From Bacteroidales bacterium (GTDB taxonomy: Bacteria; Bacteroidota; Bacteroidia; Bacteroidales; VadinHA17), in NCBI GenBank assembly GCA_017882305.1, contig JADGPU010000014.1, positions 1 to 45,962 on the forward strand: 45,962 bases of DNA, written 5' to 3'. The translations under genes and the position numbers were made by a program. Shown one piece after another: positions 1 through 8,604 of this stretch (its first letter is position 1; every line of letters begins with the position of its first letter). The notes beneath the pieces were generated by a model. That model made no database searches. It was not told the origin of the DNA and saw only the letters and a program-made list of their open reading frames with translations.

Positions 1-931
1 AGGCCAGGGCTACAATTGAACCAGTTGCAATGAGTATTTTGTTCATATTTTCCACATGACTCGCAGTAATATAGTCTTCAAGTCCCATGGCTTTTCGTGT
101 GATTATCAACAGGGTTTGTACCATTGCAAATCCCGAGAAAATTGCCCCTGCAACAAAATAAGGAGGAAAGATAGTGGTGTGCCATCCCGGAACTATTGAT
201 GAGGCAAAGTCCATACTAACTATGCTATGCACAGAGAGTACAAGTGGAGTAGCAATGGCTGCCAGCATTATCGAAGTGATCTCATGTCTGTGCCAGTCTC
301 TGGCAGATCCTTTCCATCCGAAGCTCAGGAAATTATAAATGTTCTTTTTTAGTCCTTTTTTAATTTTGTCGCGTAGGGTGCCAATATCCGGAATCAATCC
401 CACATACCAGAAAACCAGTGATATGGTAAAATAGGTAGAAATTGCAAAGACATCCCATACTAATGGAGAATTAAAGTTTACCCAAAGTCCTCTTGTGTTA
501 GGGTAAGGGAATATGAAAAATGTAAGAAGCGGACGTCCCAGGTGAATAAGCGGAAAAAGTGCAGCACAGATTACAGCAAAGATGGTCATTGCCTCTGCGG
601 AACGATTGATACTGTTTCTCCATTTCTGCCTGAACAGAAGGAGTATTGCAGAAATAAAGGTCCCGGCATGACCTATTCCAATCCACCAGACAAAGGTGGT
701 TATTTCAAATGCCCAGCCTACTGTTCTGTTTTCTCCCCAGGTACCTATCCCCTGCCAGACTGTCCAGAAAATCATGAATACTCCAAACAGCATAGCAAGG
801 CCGGCTATAGTCATCCCCATATACCAGAATTTACCGGCTTTATTCAACATCGGACTAAGGATGTCGCTGGTTATGCTCCGGTAAGTCTTGGTACCTTCAA
901 TTAAAGGGGTCCGTAGTGGAGATTGAAGCAT
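1..931 (-). CDS. actC: Alternative complex III membrane subunit ActC (NrfD/PsrC-like), partial
   Basis: The 5' 310 codons of this gene lie in the window and the 3' end runs off the left edge. The protein opens MLQSPLRTPLIEGTKTY and then shows a series of hydrophobic helices rich in Trp, Gly and Pro, including WWIGIGHAGTFISAILLL and the stretch HSIVSMDFASSIVPGWH, which is typical of the NrfD/PsrC family. In alternative complex III this subunit sits in the inner membrane and binds menaquinol near the iron-sulfur subunit. It starts 18 bases after the actB stop on the same strand, so it is cotranscribed with actA and actB. The family call rests on the visible motifs plus the actA-actB context. 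The ATG at 929-931 is the only start that fits the spacing. Confidence 0.9.
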   Translation of the reverse strand, partial: MLQSPLRTPLIEGTKTYRSITSDILSPMLNKAGKFWYMGMTIAGLAMLFGVFMIFWTVWQGIGTWGENRTVGWAFEITTFVWWIGIGHAGTFISAILLLFRQKWRNSINRSAEAMTIFAVICAALFPLIHLGRPLLTFFIFPYPNTRGLWVNFNSPLVWDVFAISTYFTISLVFWYVGLIPDIGTLRDKIKKGLKKNIYNFLSFGWKGSARDWHRHEITSIMLAAIATPLVLSVHSIVSMDFASSIVPGWHTTIFPPYFVAGAIFSGFAMVQTLLIITRKAMGLEDYITASHVENMNKILIATGSIVALA

Positions 932-949
932 ATAAATAAGAATTGATAC

Positions 950-3925
950 TTATAAAATTTTGTTTTTTATTTTAGTCAGATAATTGACTGAAGGCATGGT
1001 AAACAGCTCCTCAAGTAGATTATATCTTCGTCCGCTGTTAATCAACCTGTTTAGTTCACTTTTGTGATCGTTCATATCTCCAAATACAATTGCTTTTGCC
1101 GGACAGCTTTGAGAACAAGCTGTCTGGATCTCATTTTCATGTAATGCCCGGTTCTCGTATTTGGCCTTTAGCTTTGATGCCTGGATACGCTGAATACAAA
1201 AGGAGCATTTTTCTATGACTCCCTGCGCGCGAATTGTGACATCAGGATTTAGAACCATTCGCCTCAGGTTACCGGTCATTCCTTCCTTATCTCTAAGGTT
1301 TCCCGTCAGAGTACCTGCAGCGCTGTAATTGAACCAGTTAAATCTTCTGACTTTATAAGGACAGTTATTATTGCAATATCTGGTACCGAAGCACCGGTTA
1401 TAAATCATTTGATTCAGACCCTCAGAACTATGATTTGTGGCTGCAACCGGACATACATTTTCACATGGTGCGTTCTGGCAATGCTGACATAAAACAGGCT
1501 GGAAAACAACCTCAGGATTATCTTCTTCGCCTGTATAATATCTGTCAATTCGTATCCAATGCATTTCATGAACCCTGTGTACTTCTACCTTTCCAACTAC
1601 CGGAACATTGTTTTCTGCCTGGCAGGCTATAACACAGTTTCCACAGCCTGTACATTTGTTAAGGTCAATTGCCATACCCCAGTGATGATGAGGATATGTC
1701 CTTTCCTTATACAAGCTTTTATTGTGTTCGAGGTTATAGGCATGCAATTCATTTCCTGCTGCAGGATTATTCCTGAATTCATTCAATCCTGCTTCCCGCA
1801 CAAAGGCTCTGCCTTCCATACTATGATGGGTCTGTGTTTGTGCAAAAAGGTATGTCCTGCCAGTCTTGGTTATGTGATCAGATGTACCTGTATAGACTAT
1901 ATTCCCATTTTCTGAAGTTAACATTGGCCAGACATCTGTTCCAACGTCATTACCCACTATTCCGCATTTATTACGGCCATATCCCAGGGCGATTCCTATT
2001 GTCCCGTAAGATTGCCCCGGTTGAATATGTACCGGCAATTCAACTTTACCCAGATTTATAACATCACAATCAGTCAGATTAAACTCCTTTGCCTGTTTGG
2101 GGGAAATTGATGCATAGTTGTCCCAGCAGATTCTTGTGACCGGATCGGGTAATTCCTGGAGCCATGGGTTATTGGCCTGCCTTCCTTCTCCTAGTGCAAT
2201 AGTTTCATAAAAGACAATTTCAGTACTGTTTTTACCGGCGTTGTCTCCTGTTTTTACAGAAAGCGGATCAAAAGGTATTGAGCCTGACTTTCCGGGTTTT
2301 CCGGCACTTTCAACTATCGAGGAAGCAGGTTCGAAAATTCCTTTTTGCAAAGTATGATCAAAAAAAGTGACAGGATCTATAAATTCCGATTGCAGCCTCA
2401 TCATGTTATCAACCCAGTATGCCTTAATAAAATCGTAGTAACCCATCGTTGATCCTGACCATTTCAATAAGGTGTCAGTCATCTGACGTGTATCAAATAT
2501 CTGGTTGATAGCAGGTTGCATTAGACTGAAATGTCCTCTTTTTGGTTCGGCATCATTCCAGCTTTCCAGGTAATGATGATCAGGGCAGATGTACTGTAAA
2601 ATGCTGCTTGTTTCATCGGGGGAACCGGAAAGGGATACTGTAAGGCCAACTTTTTTAAGTCCTTCAGTAAAAGCATCTCTGTTGTACCAGTTATATACCG
2701 GATTTACATTCCATACCAGAAGTGCATTAACGTCACCTTTTTGCATCTTCCCGATAAGCATTTCCATATTACTATCAAGTGCCAGATGGGTCCTCAGAAA
2801 AGAGTCAAACAATATTGTCTTACCGATATTTCCGAGCAATCTGTTAATCTCGTTTACAAGGAGTTGAACATGTTTAACATTTGAACCGGATATTAAAAGG
2901 GATTTACCGGCTGATGAAACAAGTTTTTTTGATATCTCACTTACATCGATTGGTGAAGAAGGGGCTTCGAAATGCCGATTTTCGACGCCTTTAATAATCT
3001 CTTTATAAATGTTAAGCAGTATTGCAGCTTCCTGAGAAGGTTTAATCTGAATTCTGTTATCAGCATTACTCCCGGTAAGACTGAGATTGGATTCCAGTTG
3101 AATAAGCCAATTCATATCCTGTCCAGGATCTCTTCTTGAACTAAACTGTTTTGTATATTCAATTGGTGAAAGCCAGGTTCCAAGAAAGTCAGCACCGATA
3201 CTTACAATCAGATCAGCTTTATCAAAACGGTAATCCGGAATTACCTGCTTTCCAAAGCTTATTTTATTAGCCTCAAGCATTGCAGAATAGGAGATTGCAT
3301 CATATTGAACCCATTCCGAGCCGGTGAATTTTTTCAAAAAACCGGAGATAACCACTTCGGTGGACGGACTGAAAATAGTGGGTGTAAGAAGGATGATAGT
3401 GCCTTTCTCTCTGACTATTTTCTGAAGCTTGCTGATAATTTCCGTATCAATTGATTCCCAACCGGTAGAAATACCCTCCCGCAATGGATTGTGGAATCTG
3501 TTTCCATCATACAAGTCAAGCAAAGAGGCCTGAACTCTTGCACTGGTACCACCTCTGGAAATTCCCGATTCGGGATTACCTTCGATTTTTATCGGACGTC
3601 CATCTCTGGTTTTGACTACAATACTGCAATAATCACTACCGTTAATATAGCTGGATGCGTAATAGAGGGCTTCTCCGGGAGTTAACTCAACAGGTGCAAT
3701 AACATAAGGCACTGCTTTACTGATCTTAGACTGGCAGGATGAAAGCGCAGACACTGCAAAGCTGAATCCGCATAATTTCAAAAAATCCCTTCTGGATGCA
3801 GCCATGTCTTTTCTCCTGTCGCTCAAAAGACCGAGCAATGAATTATCATCATCCGGTGCTTTTATTATACCATCGACTTCTTCTTTCTTCTTCTTAGACT
3901 CAATATCTTTCCAATATTTTTTCAT
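950..3925 (-). CDS. actB: Alternative complex III iron-sulfur/molybdopterin-like subunit ActB
   Basis: This 991-residue protein combines a molybdopterin oxidoreductase-like region with a C-terminal ferredoxin-like region, the standard ActB fusion. A twin-arginine motif SRRDFLK sits at residues 44-50, followed by a hydrophobic stretch ending LSSC at residue 64, so Tat export and possibly lipidation are expected. The final 250 residues hold the cysteine runs for several iron-sulfur clusters: CTGCGNCVIAC, CQHCQNAPCENVCP, CFGTRYCNNNCP, CSFC and CSQSCP. In known alternative complex III the first region binds no molybdenum cofactor, and electrons pass through the clusters toward the heme subunit. 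The gene lies between actA (30 bases upstream) and actC (18 bases downstream). The Tat motif starts unusually far from the N-terminus, which is common for Bacteroidota ActB. Confidence 0.93.
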   Translation of the reverse strand: MKKYWKDIESKKKKEEVDGIIKAPDDDNSLLGLLSDRRKDMAASRRDFLKLCGFSFAVSALSSCQSKISKAVPYVIAPVELTPGEALYYASSYINGSDYCSIVVKTRDGRPIKIEGNPESGISRGGTSARVQASLLDLYDGNRFHNPLREGISTGWESIDTEIISKLQKIVREKGTIILLTPTIFSPSTEVVISGFLKKFTGSEWVQYDAISYSAMLEANKISFGKQVIPDYRFDKADLIVSIGADFLGTWLSPIEYTKQFSSRRDPGQDMNWLIQLESNLSLTGSNADNRIQIKPSQEAAILLNIYKEIIKGVENRHFEAPSSPIDVSEISKKLVSSAGKSLLISGSNVKHVQLLVNEINRLLGNIGKTILFDSFLRTHLALDSNMEMLIGKMQKGDVNALLVWNVNPVYNWYNRDAFTEGLKKVGLTVSLSGSPDETSSILQYICPDHHYLESWNDAEPKRGHFSLMQPAINQIFDTRQMTDTLLKWSGSTMGYYDFIKAYWVDNMMRLQSEFIDPVTFFDHTLQKGIFEPASSIVESAGKPGKSGSIPFDPLSVKTGDNAGKNSTEIVFYETIALGEGRQANNPWLQELPDPVTRICWDNYASISPKQAKEFNLTDCDVINLGKVELPVHIQPGQSYGTIGIALGYGRNKCGIVGNDVGTDVWPMLTSENGNIVYTGTSDHITKTGRTYLFAQTQTHHSMEGRAFVREAGLNEFRNNPAAGNELHAYNLEHNKSLYKERTYPHHHWGMAIDLNKCTGCGNCVIACQAENNVPVVGKVEVHRVHEMHWIRIDRYYTGEEDNPEVVFQPVLCQHCQNAPCENVCPVAATNHSSEGLNQMIYNRCFGTRYCNNNCPYKVRRFNWFNYSAAGTLTGNLRDKEGMTGNLRRMVLNPDVTIRAQGVIEKCSFCIQRIQASKLKAKYENRALHENEIQTACSQSCPAKAIVFGDMNDHKSELNRLINSGRRYNLLEELFTMPSVNYLTKIKNKIL

Positions 3926-3955
3926 TCCTGAGGAATTATATTGATTTTATTGTTA

Positions 3956-5302
3956 TTAATAATGACACTTCCCGCAATCCCTGCCACCGATACCTGTAAC
4001 TCTGACACTATCAATCTTCCCGGCTTTTAAAGAATCGTAAAGATCTGAATAATAGGTTTTGTAATACTCATTTGAGAGATTTACTTTTCTTGTTTTATGG
4101 CAATCGATACACCATCCCATTGAAAGATCAGGTACCTGGTAAAGTCTATTCATTTCTTTTACGTTTCCATGACATGCATCGCAGGTGATTCCCCCCGCAC
4201 TTACATGCTGTTCATGGCTAAAAAAAACAAAATCCGGAAGCTTGTATATCCTTACCCATTCAATCGGTTTTTTATCATCTATCGCCTTTAAAACTTTAGC
4301 TATCTCTGTGGCCCCCGACCTGGTTCCGTTACGCACCAGGAAGTGGCAATTCAAACAGACACTACCCGGAGGAATTCCGGCAGTTTTGCTGATTTTTGCG
4401 GTATAGTGGCAATAGTTACAATCCGTTTTATTTTGTCCGGCATGAACAGCATGGGAAAATTTTATCGGCTGGGCAGGGGCAAATCCTTTGGCACGACCAA
4501 AGGCTATTGCATTAACAGCGAGTATCCAGGTTATAAAAATGGTGGTAAATGTAAGTATAGCCCAGTTGATACGCTGATCCTTATATATTTTTCTGATCAC
4601 AACATCCACAGATGATAAAAGAAATAATACCGAAGCAATGATCAGTAATAACAGATAGGTAATAACCGGCTTGTTTTGCTTAAGCCCGATACCCACGAAT
4701 TTATTCATGTAAGCTTTGATCAGTACAATGTCTCCGGCAGTTAACTGAAATCCTTTATGTACAAGCTTCATCTTCGGACCTATCGGTTTAAGCAGGACTC
4801 TGCTTAAATCACGGGCACTTTTGTCAAGATACTTTCTGGAAATCTCAAGTGCATCAGGATTCCAGTTCAAAGTATCAGATACATGTGTATTGTGACAAGC
4901 TACACAATTAATTGATTTATCTCCCAGGTAGACAAGTCCATTGAAGAGCCTTGCGCCACGTATAAGCTCTTCGGTACTAAAGTTCGTCTGTTTATATATA
5001 ACAGAATCAGGTAACTGATTATTTAAAGTGTCTTTTGGCTGAACTTTGGTTGAATCTTTTACCTGAATTTTAGATGTATCCTTTCCCTGAGCTTTTGCCG
5101 AATCTTTTACCTGAAGATTCGTTGATTCTTTTGGCTGAACTTTAAGTGTATCTTTTTTCTGAGTTTTTGCTGTATCCTTTACCTGAACTTTAAGTGTCTT
5201 TACTACCTGTAATGAATTTGACAGAGCCGGATTAAGAATAAAGGAAAGGAAGATAAACGGGAGTAAATATTTAATTTTTTCTGCCTGAGAAACCTTGGAC
5301 AT
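3956..5302 (-). CDS. actA: Alternative complex III multiheme cytochrome c subunit ActA with extra monoheme domain
   Basis: The 448-residue protein has six CxxCH heme sites. One (CVACH, residues 133-137) lies before two membrane helices, and five follow them: CNYCH near 295, then CLNCH, CDACH, CIDCH and CGKCH at the very C-terminus. A signal-like hydrophobic segment covers residues 12-27. Residues 39-94 are seven tandem 8-residue repeats of the type xQxKDSxK. The five-heme C-terminal part matches ActA of alternative complex III, which passes electrons from quinol oxidation to a terminal oxidase or a mobile carrier. The extra N-terminal monoheme part resembles the ActE subunit, so this may be a fusion (inference). 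The gene is first in the actABC operon. It starts at ATG 5302; the run of Lys residues before the hydrophobic segment fits a signal peptide. Confidence 0.88.
   Translation of the reverse strand: MSKVSQAEKIKYLLPFIFLSFILNPALSNSLQVVKTLKVQVKDTAKTQKKDTLKVQPKESTNLQVKDSAKAQGKDTSKIQVKDSTKVQPKDTLNNQLPDSVIYKQTNFSTEELIRGARLFNGLVYLGDKSINCVACHNTHVSDTLNWNPDALEISRKYLDKSARDLSRVLLKPIGPKMKLVHKGFQLTAGDIVLIKAYMNKFVGIGLKQNKPVITYLLLLIIASVLFLLSSVDVVIRKIYKDQRINWAILTFTTIFITWILAVNAIAFGRAKGFAPAQPIKFSHAVHAGQNKTDCNYCHYTAKISKTAGIPPGSVCLNCHFLVRNGTRSGATEIAKVLKAIDDKKPIEWVRIYKLPDFVFFSHEQHVSAGGITCDACHGNVKEMNRLYQVPDLSMGWCIDCHKTRKVNLSNEYYKTYYSDLYDSLKAGKIDSVRVTGIGGRDCGKCHY
5021..5188 (-). repeat. Seven tandem 24-bp coding repeats in actA
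   Basis: These 168 bases encode seven 8-residue units in ActA, residues 39-94: VQVKDTAK, TQKKDTLK, VQPKESTN, LQVKDSAK, AQGKDTSK, IQVKDSTK, VQPKDTLN. The units differ at several positions in both DNA and protein, so the array is old enough to have diverged. The product would be a hydrophilic, lysine-rich linker between the signal peptide and the first heme domain. Confidence 0.9.
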
Positions 5303-5376
5303 GGTATTAAAATATAGCGTATTTAATACTAACGATCGGAATTAAGTCAAATCACCCCTTCAAAATCCATCAAACT

Positions 5377-5384
5377 CAAAAATA
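5377..5384 (-). promoter_or_regulatory. Candidate -7 element for the actABC operon
   Basis: On the minus strand this reads TATTTTTG, matching the Bacteroidota -7 consensus TAnnTTTG. It lies about 75 bases before the actA ATG. No clear -33 element is visible, so this is only a candidate. Confidence 0.35.
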
Positions 5385-5540
5385 TAAAAATGATTGATAT
5401 AATCTAATCTCCGACAGTTTTTTCTTCTATTCGATTAATTAATAGTTTTATCCGTTTTACGGGGATAACTGAAATGAATTGCCCTGAATTCCCGTGCAAT
5501 AAATAACTAATTATTGTACGATTTTTAGAATCCATCTTTA

Positions 5541-5548
5541 TATCTTTG
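5541..5548 (+). promoter_or_regulatory. Candidate -7 element for the 5611 lipoprotein gene
   Basis: TATCTTTG matches TAnnTTTG exactly. A TTG at 5514-5516 could serve as -33, although its 24-base spacer is slightly long. The start codon follows about 60 bases later. Confidence 0.45.
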
Positions 5549-5610
5549 CAAATTAACTACAATTTGTTTCAGCTATTATCGTTTATTTTTTATAATTAAC
5601 CTGGTAAACT

Positions 5611-6423
5611 ATGAAAAAGATCTTTTCCCTTGTGCTTATACTAATTATTACCATAGGTTTATTTACCGGTTGCAAAAAGAATAAAGGAGAACCTCCCGTT
5701 TTGCCACCACAGGAATCTATGATAATCGATTTCACCAATTTTGCTACTGTAAAGAAATCAGTTGACCTGATCCCAGGACAGAAAGGTACAGAAAACAGCA
5801 ACTGGGAGTATGCGGCAATAGTTGCCGGGTATTGGAAATTGATTATAAGTTTAAATCTTGCTGTTCCTGTAACTGCTTTTAAAGCAGCAGTTGACCAGGT
5901 TCCTGTATATATTTCATCAAAAAACTGGCAATGGAGCTATAGTGTAACTTTCTCAAACGTTACATATAAAGCAAGACTTACAGGTCTGATCAGGAGCAGT
6001 GATGTTCAATGGAAAATGTATATTACCCGGGAGGGTACAGGTGGTTTTGCAGAATTTCTCTGGTTTGAAGGTACTTCCAAGCTTGATGGTACAGGTGGGC
6101 AATGGATTCTGTATCAGGATGCATCGTCACCAGTTGCGTATCTTCAGATTGACTGGACAAAAACCGCTACAGTTGTTGGATATGTAAAATATACTTATCT
6201 GAAAAACGATTCCTTTTTAAATAGTTTTATCGAGTATGGATTGACATCCAATGCTTTAAATGCCTATTATACAATTCATTATTATAATGGCGTGAAATTT
6301 TCAGATGTTAATGTCGAATGGAATACAACCACCCTTAATGGCCGTGTGAAATCCGTTGATTATCTGGGAGATTCCAACTGGTATTGTTGGGATTCAAATA
6401 AAGTTAATACAGTTTGTCAATAA
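5611..6423 (+). CDS. Predicted lipoprotein of unknown function
   Basis: I do not recognise a domain in this 270-residue protein. The N-terminus is a clear lipoprotein signal: MKK, a hydrophobic core, and the lipobox LFTGC followed by KKNK. Acylation of the Cys and placement in the periplasm or outer membrane are expected. The mature part is rich in aromatic residues and short beta-type segments (many Trp and Tyr, for example NWQWSYSVTF and WEYAAIVAGYWKLI), which suggests a beta-rich secreted fold. It has its own candidate promoter and a strong terminator at 6441-6470, so it appears monocistronic. The downstream neighbour lspA makes the signal peptidase that would process it, but their adjacency may be chance. 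Confidence 0.8.
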   Translation: MKKIFSLVLILIITIGLFTGCKKNKGEPPVLPPQESMIIDFTNFATVKKSVDLIPGQKGTENSNWEYAAIVAGYWKLIISLNLAVPVTAFKAAVDQVPVYISSKNWQWSYSVTFSNVTYKARLTGLIRSSDVQWKMYITREGTGGFAEFLWFEGTSKLDGTGGQWILYQDASSPVAYLQIDWTKTATVVGYVKYTYLKNDSFLNSFIEYGLTSNALNAYYTIHYYNGVKFSDVNVEWNTTTLNGRVKSVDYLGDSNWYCWDSNKVNTVCQ

Positions 6424-6440
6424 TAGCAGATGATAAGATA

Positions 6441-6470
6441 AAAAATCCCGGCAGATTCCGGGATTTTTTA
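6441..6470 (+). terminator. Intrinsic terminator after the lipoprotein gene
   Basis: The stem AAAAATCCCGG (6441-6451) pairs perfectly with CCGGGATTTTT (6458-6468) around a 6-base loop, and the 3' arm ends in a T-run. It lies 18 bases past the stop codon. The flanking A and T runs would also let it work on the minus strand. Confidence 0.8.
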
Positions 6471-6517
6471 TTCACGATTTTTACTATTTTGCGCTCCTCA
6501 ATTTTAACAAAATAAAA

Positions 6518-7126
6518 ATGTCATCAGGAAAAAAATCTGTTTTACTTATACTTCTGATCCTGATAATTGATCAGATTCTGAAAATTTGGGTCAAAACCCA
6601 TATGGAGATCGGACAGGAAATTCATCTCTTTGATAATTGGGGTATTCTGCATTTCATAGAGAATAATGGAATGGCTTTTGGAATGGAAATGGGAGGCAAG
6701 CCAGGCAAACTGGTCTTAAGCGTTTTCAGAGTTATGGCAATTTTTGGCATAGGCTGGTTCCTTTCTTCCCTGATAAGGAAAAAGGCAAACATAGGACTAA
6801 TACTTGCTGTCAGTGCAATAATGGCAGGAGCGATTGGAAACATCATAGACAGCGCATTCTATGGTATGATCTTTAGTGAAAGTTTTACCCAGCATGCCGT
6901 ACTTTTTCCCCAGGGAGGAGGTTATTCCTCTTTCCTTCATGGAAGAGTAGTTGATATGTTTTATTTTCCGATAATTAATACTCACTGGCCACAATGGTCG
7001 CCATTCAAACCCGGCGAATCGCTTGTGTTTTTCAGACCGGTTTTTAATATAGCTGATTCTTCGATAACCTGCGGAGTTATAGCAATAGTTTTATTTCAGA
7101 AGAGAATGTTCAGGCATTTGTCCTGA
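6518..7126 (+). CDS. lspA: Lipoprotein signal peptidase II
   Basis: LspA cleaves the signal peptide of diacylglyceryl-modified prolipoproteins in the inner membrane. The sequence shows hydrophobic helices and the family motifs: DQILKIWV near the N-terminus, NNGMAFG, GNIIDSAFYG, VVDMFYF and FNIADSSI. The aspartates in VVDMF and FNIADS are the expected catalytic pair. At 202 residues it is longer than the roughly 160-residue proteobacterial form. The extra length lies between GNIIDSAFYG and VVDMFYF, an insertion that is common in Bacteroidota. A weak TATTTTG box precedes it at about 6486. It converges on the ArsR gene. Confidence 0.95.
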   Translation: MSSGKKSVLLILLILIIDQILKIWVKTHMEIGQEIHLFDNWGILHFIENNGMAFGMEMGGKPGKLVLSVFRVMAIFGIGWFLSSLIRKKANIGLILAVSAIMAGAIGNIIDSAFYGMIFSESFTQHAVLFPQGGGYSSFLHGRVVDMFYFPIINTHWPQWSPFKPGESLVFFRPVFNIADSSITCGVIAIVLFQKRMFRHLS

Positions 7127-7156
7127 AATTTTCAAAATAGAAAATAAATCTGGTTA

Positions 7157-7456
7157 TTACTGTTGGCAACAACTACTGACACAATTCAAAATTGTCCTCA
7201 GATTTTCATGTTTCAGAAAGTACCATGTGTTTTTACCTACTCTTTTTGAAGCGAGTACACCTTTGTCCTTAAGTATTCCCAGATGATGTGAGGCTGTTGA
7301 TTGTTCTATTCCGAGCTGCTTATGAATTTCAGTTACTGTTTTTTTCCCCCCGTCTTCAAGACATCCCACAATTGTTATACGTACCGGGTGGGCAATTGCT
7401 TTAAGCATTCCGGCCGCTCTTTCAAGATTTTCCGGATTAAGTTCTTTAAATTCCAT
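7157..7456 (-). CDS. ArsR/SmtB-family winged-helix regulator
   Basis: This 99-residue DNA-binding protein has the ArsR winged-helix layout: AIAHPVRITIVGCL for the first helices, VTEIHKQLGIEQSTASHHLGIL as helix-turn-helix with recognition helix at residues 52-64, and GVLASKRVGKNTWYFL as the wing. The short C-terminal tail ends CVSSCCQQ (Cys 92, 96, 97), and Cys 32 lies in helix 2, so a thiol- or metal-based signal is possible. There is no CxCxxC arsenic site. The gene stands alone between convergent lspA and a divergent polyprenyl synthase gene, so it probably controls itself or a distant target. Confidence 0.85.
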   Translation of the reverse strand: MEFKELNPENLERAAGMLKAIAHPVRITIVGCLEDGGKKTVTEIHKQLGIEQSTASHHLGILKDKGVLASKRVGKNTWYFLKHENLRTILNCVSSCCQQ

Positions 7457-7476
7457 TCTTAAAAAATTTCATTGCG

Positions 7477-7484
7477 CAAATATA
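7477..7484 (-). promoter_or_regulatory. Candidate -7 element and AT dyad for the ArsR-type gene
   Basis: The minus strand reads TATATTTG, a perfect TAnnTTTG match, 20 bases before the ATG. The flanking sequence at 7480-7502 is an imperfect ATATATAAATAT-type dyad, a kind of site often used by ArsR proteins, so autoregulation is plausible. Confidence 0.45.
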
Positions 7485-7550
7485 TATAAATATGTTGATA
7501 TGATGAATGTTGCTCTTTTAAACCGGGAAATTATCTGAATAAAATAACAA

Positions 7551-7566
7551 ATAATCAAAAGATTAT
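7551..7566. promoter_or_regulatory. Perfect inverted repeat upstream of polyprenyl synthase promoter
   Basis: ATAATC (7551-7556) and GATTAT (7561-7566) form a dyad with a 4-base A spacer. It sits about 20 bases upstream of the -7 element at 7586, where a -33 element or operator would lie. Confidence 0.35.
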
Positions 7567-7585
7567 CTTGAGCCCCTGATTTTAT

Positions 7586-7593
7586 TATATTTG
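7586..7593 (+). promoter_or_regulatory. Candidate -7 element for the polyprenyl synthase gene
   Basis: TATATTTG matches TAnnTTTG exactly, 16 bases before the ATG at 7610. A TTG at 7568-7570 is a possible -33. Confidence 0.5.
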
Positions 7594-7609
7594 ACCGAAA
7601 TAAATACTT

Positions 7610-8584
7610 ATGTCTGCTCTCACCGGAATAAAGAAACCTGTTGAAACTGAGATGGCTGAATTTGAAGTCTTCTTCAGCAGGACTATGCGTAGTGATATCC
7701 CTTTATTGAATATTATTCTGAACTATATTCTCCGTCGTAAGGGCAAACAGATGAGACCTTTGCTGGTCTTTCTTACTGCACGACTGAATGGTGAAATAGT
7801 TGAATCCACTTATATTGCAGCAACTTGTATTGAACTTCTTCATACTGCATCACTAGTTCATGATGATGTGGTTGATGACGCTCATGAAAGACGTGGGTCT
7901 CTTTCAATTAATGCCCTATGGAATTCTAAAATAGCAGTTCTTCTTGGTGATTACCTGTTGTCGACAGGAATGCATATTTGTGTTGAAAAATCACGGTATG
8001 ATATGCTCGAAATAATTTCCGAAGCAGTCAAGTCAATGGCAGAGGGAGAGCTTTTACAACTTCAGAAAGCAAGAAAATTAAACATTAAAGAAGAAGATTA
8101 TTATAAGATCATAATAAGTAAAACAGCTGCTTTACTTTCAGCCTGTACGGCCTGCGGAGCAACATCGGTATCAGAGGATGCAGAAACTATCCAGTTAATG
8201 AAGGACTTTGGAGAGAATATTGGAATTGCTTTTCAGATCAGGGATGACATCCTTGATTATGAAGGAACAGGGTTGACAGGCAAAACTGTGGGAAATGATA
8301 TTAAGGAAAAAAAGATAACCCTTCCTTTAATACATGCCCTGGAGCAATCTGCTAACTCAAAAAAAAGACATATTTTTAACATTGTAAGAAACAAGAAAAA
8401 GACAAAGGCTGAAATTAATGAGGTTATAAGTTTTGTAATGGATTATGGAGGCCTTGAATATGCCGAAATAAAAATGAATCAGTACCGTGACAAAGCTCTT
8501 GCAATTCTTGATTCTTATCCCGATTCAGAGGTGAAGGAATCCCTTAAAAAATTTGTCTTTTATACAACTTCCCGGGACAAATAA
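7610..8584 (+). CDS. Trans-polyprenyl diphosphate synthase
   Basis: The enzyme adds isopentenyl diphosphate units to an allylic primer to build the polyprenyl chain used for menaquinone. It has 324 residues. The sequence shows GKQMRPLL, the first Asp-rich motif in LVHDDVVDDAHERRG (DDxxD), and the second in FQIRDDILDYEG. No bulky pair is needed to call the family, but chain length cannot be read reliably from sequence. The gene is alone, convergent with the MFS gene 20 bases downstream. The best alternatives are octaprenyl or heptaprenyl synthase. It fits with the quinol-oxidising complex III genes earlier in the window. Confidence 0.9.
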   Translation: MSALTGIKKPVETEMAEFEVFFSRTMRSDIPLLNIILNYILRRKGKQMRPLLVFLTARLNGEIVESTYIAATCIELLHTASLVHDDVVDDAHERRGSLSINALWNSKIAVLLGDYLLSTGMHICVEKSRYDMLEIISEAVKSMAEGELLQLQKARKLNIKEEDYYKIIISKTAALLSACTACGATSVSEDAETIQLMKDFGENIGIAFQIRDDILDYEGTGLTGKTVGNDIKEKKITLPLIHALEQSANSKKRHIFNIVRNKKKTKAEINEVISFVMDYGGLEYAEIKMNQYRDKALAILDSYPDSEVKESLKKFVFYTTSRDK

Positions 8585-8604
8585 AAACTTATTCGGAAAT
8601 AATC

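Larger units (their letters stand above)
5303..5610. other. Intergenic region between divergent actA and lipoprotein genes
   Basis: This 308-base gap separates two divergent genes. It is very AT-rich and holds no plausible gene. It contains candidate promoters for both sides (listed separately) and a small imperfect inverted repeat, TTATCC at 5448-5453 with GGATAA at 5463-5468, of unknown meaning. Confidence 0.6.

Noticed and set aside
498..904. Small open frames over actC
   Set aside because: They are shadows of the long membrane-protein frame on the other strand or other frames.
7128..7145. ATTTTC/GAAAAT inverted repeat between lspA and the ArsR-type gene as terminator
   Set aside because: The stem is only six AT-rich pairs with no T-run, so it is too weak to call.
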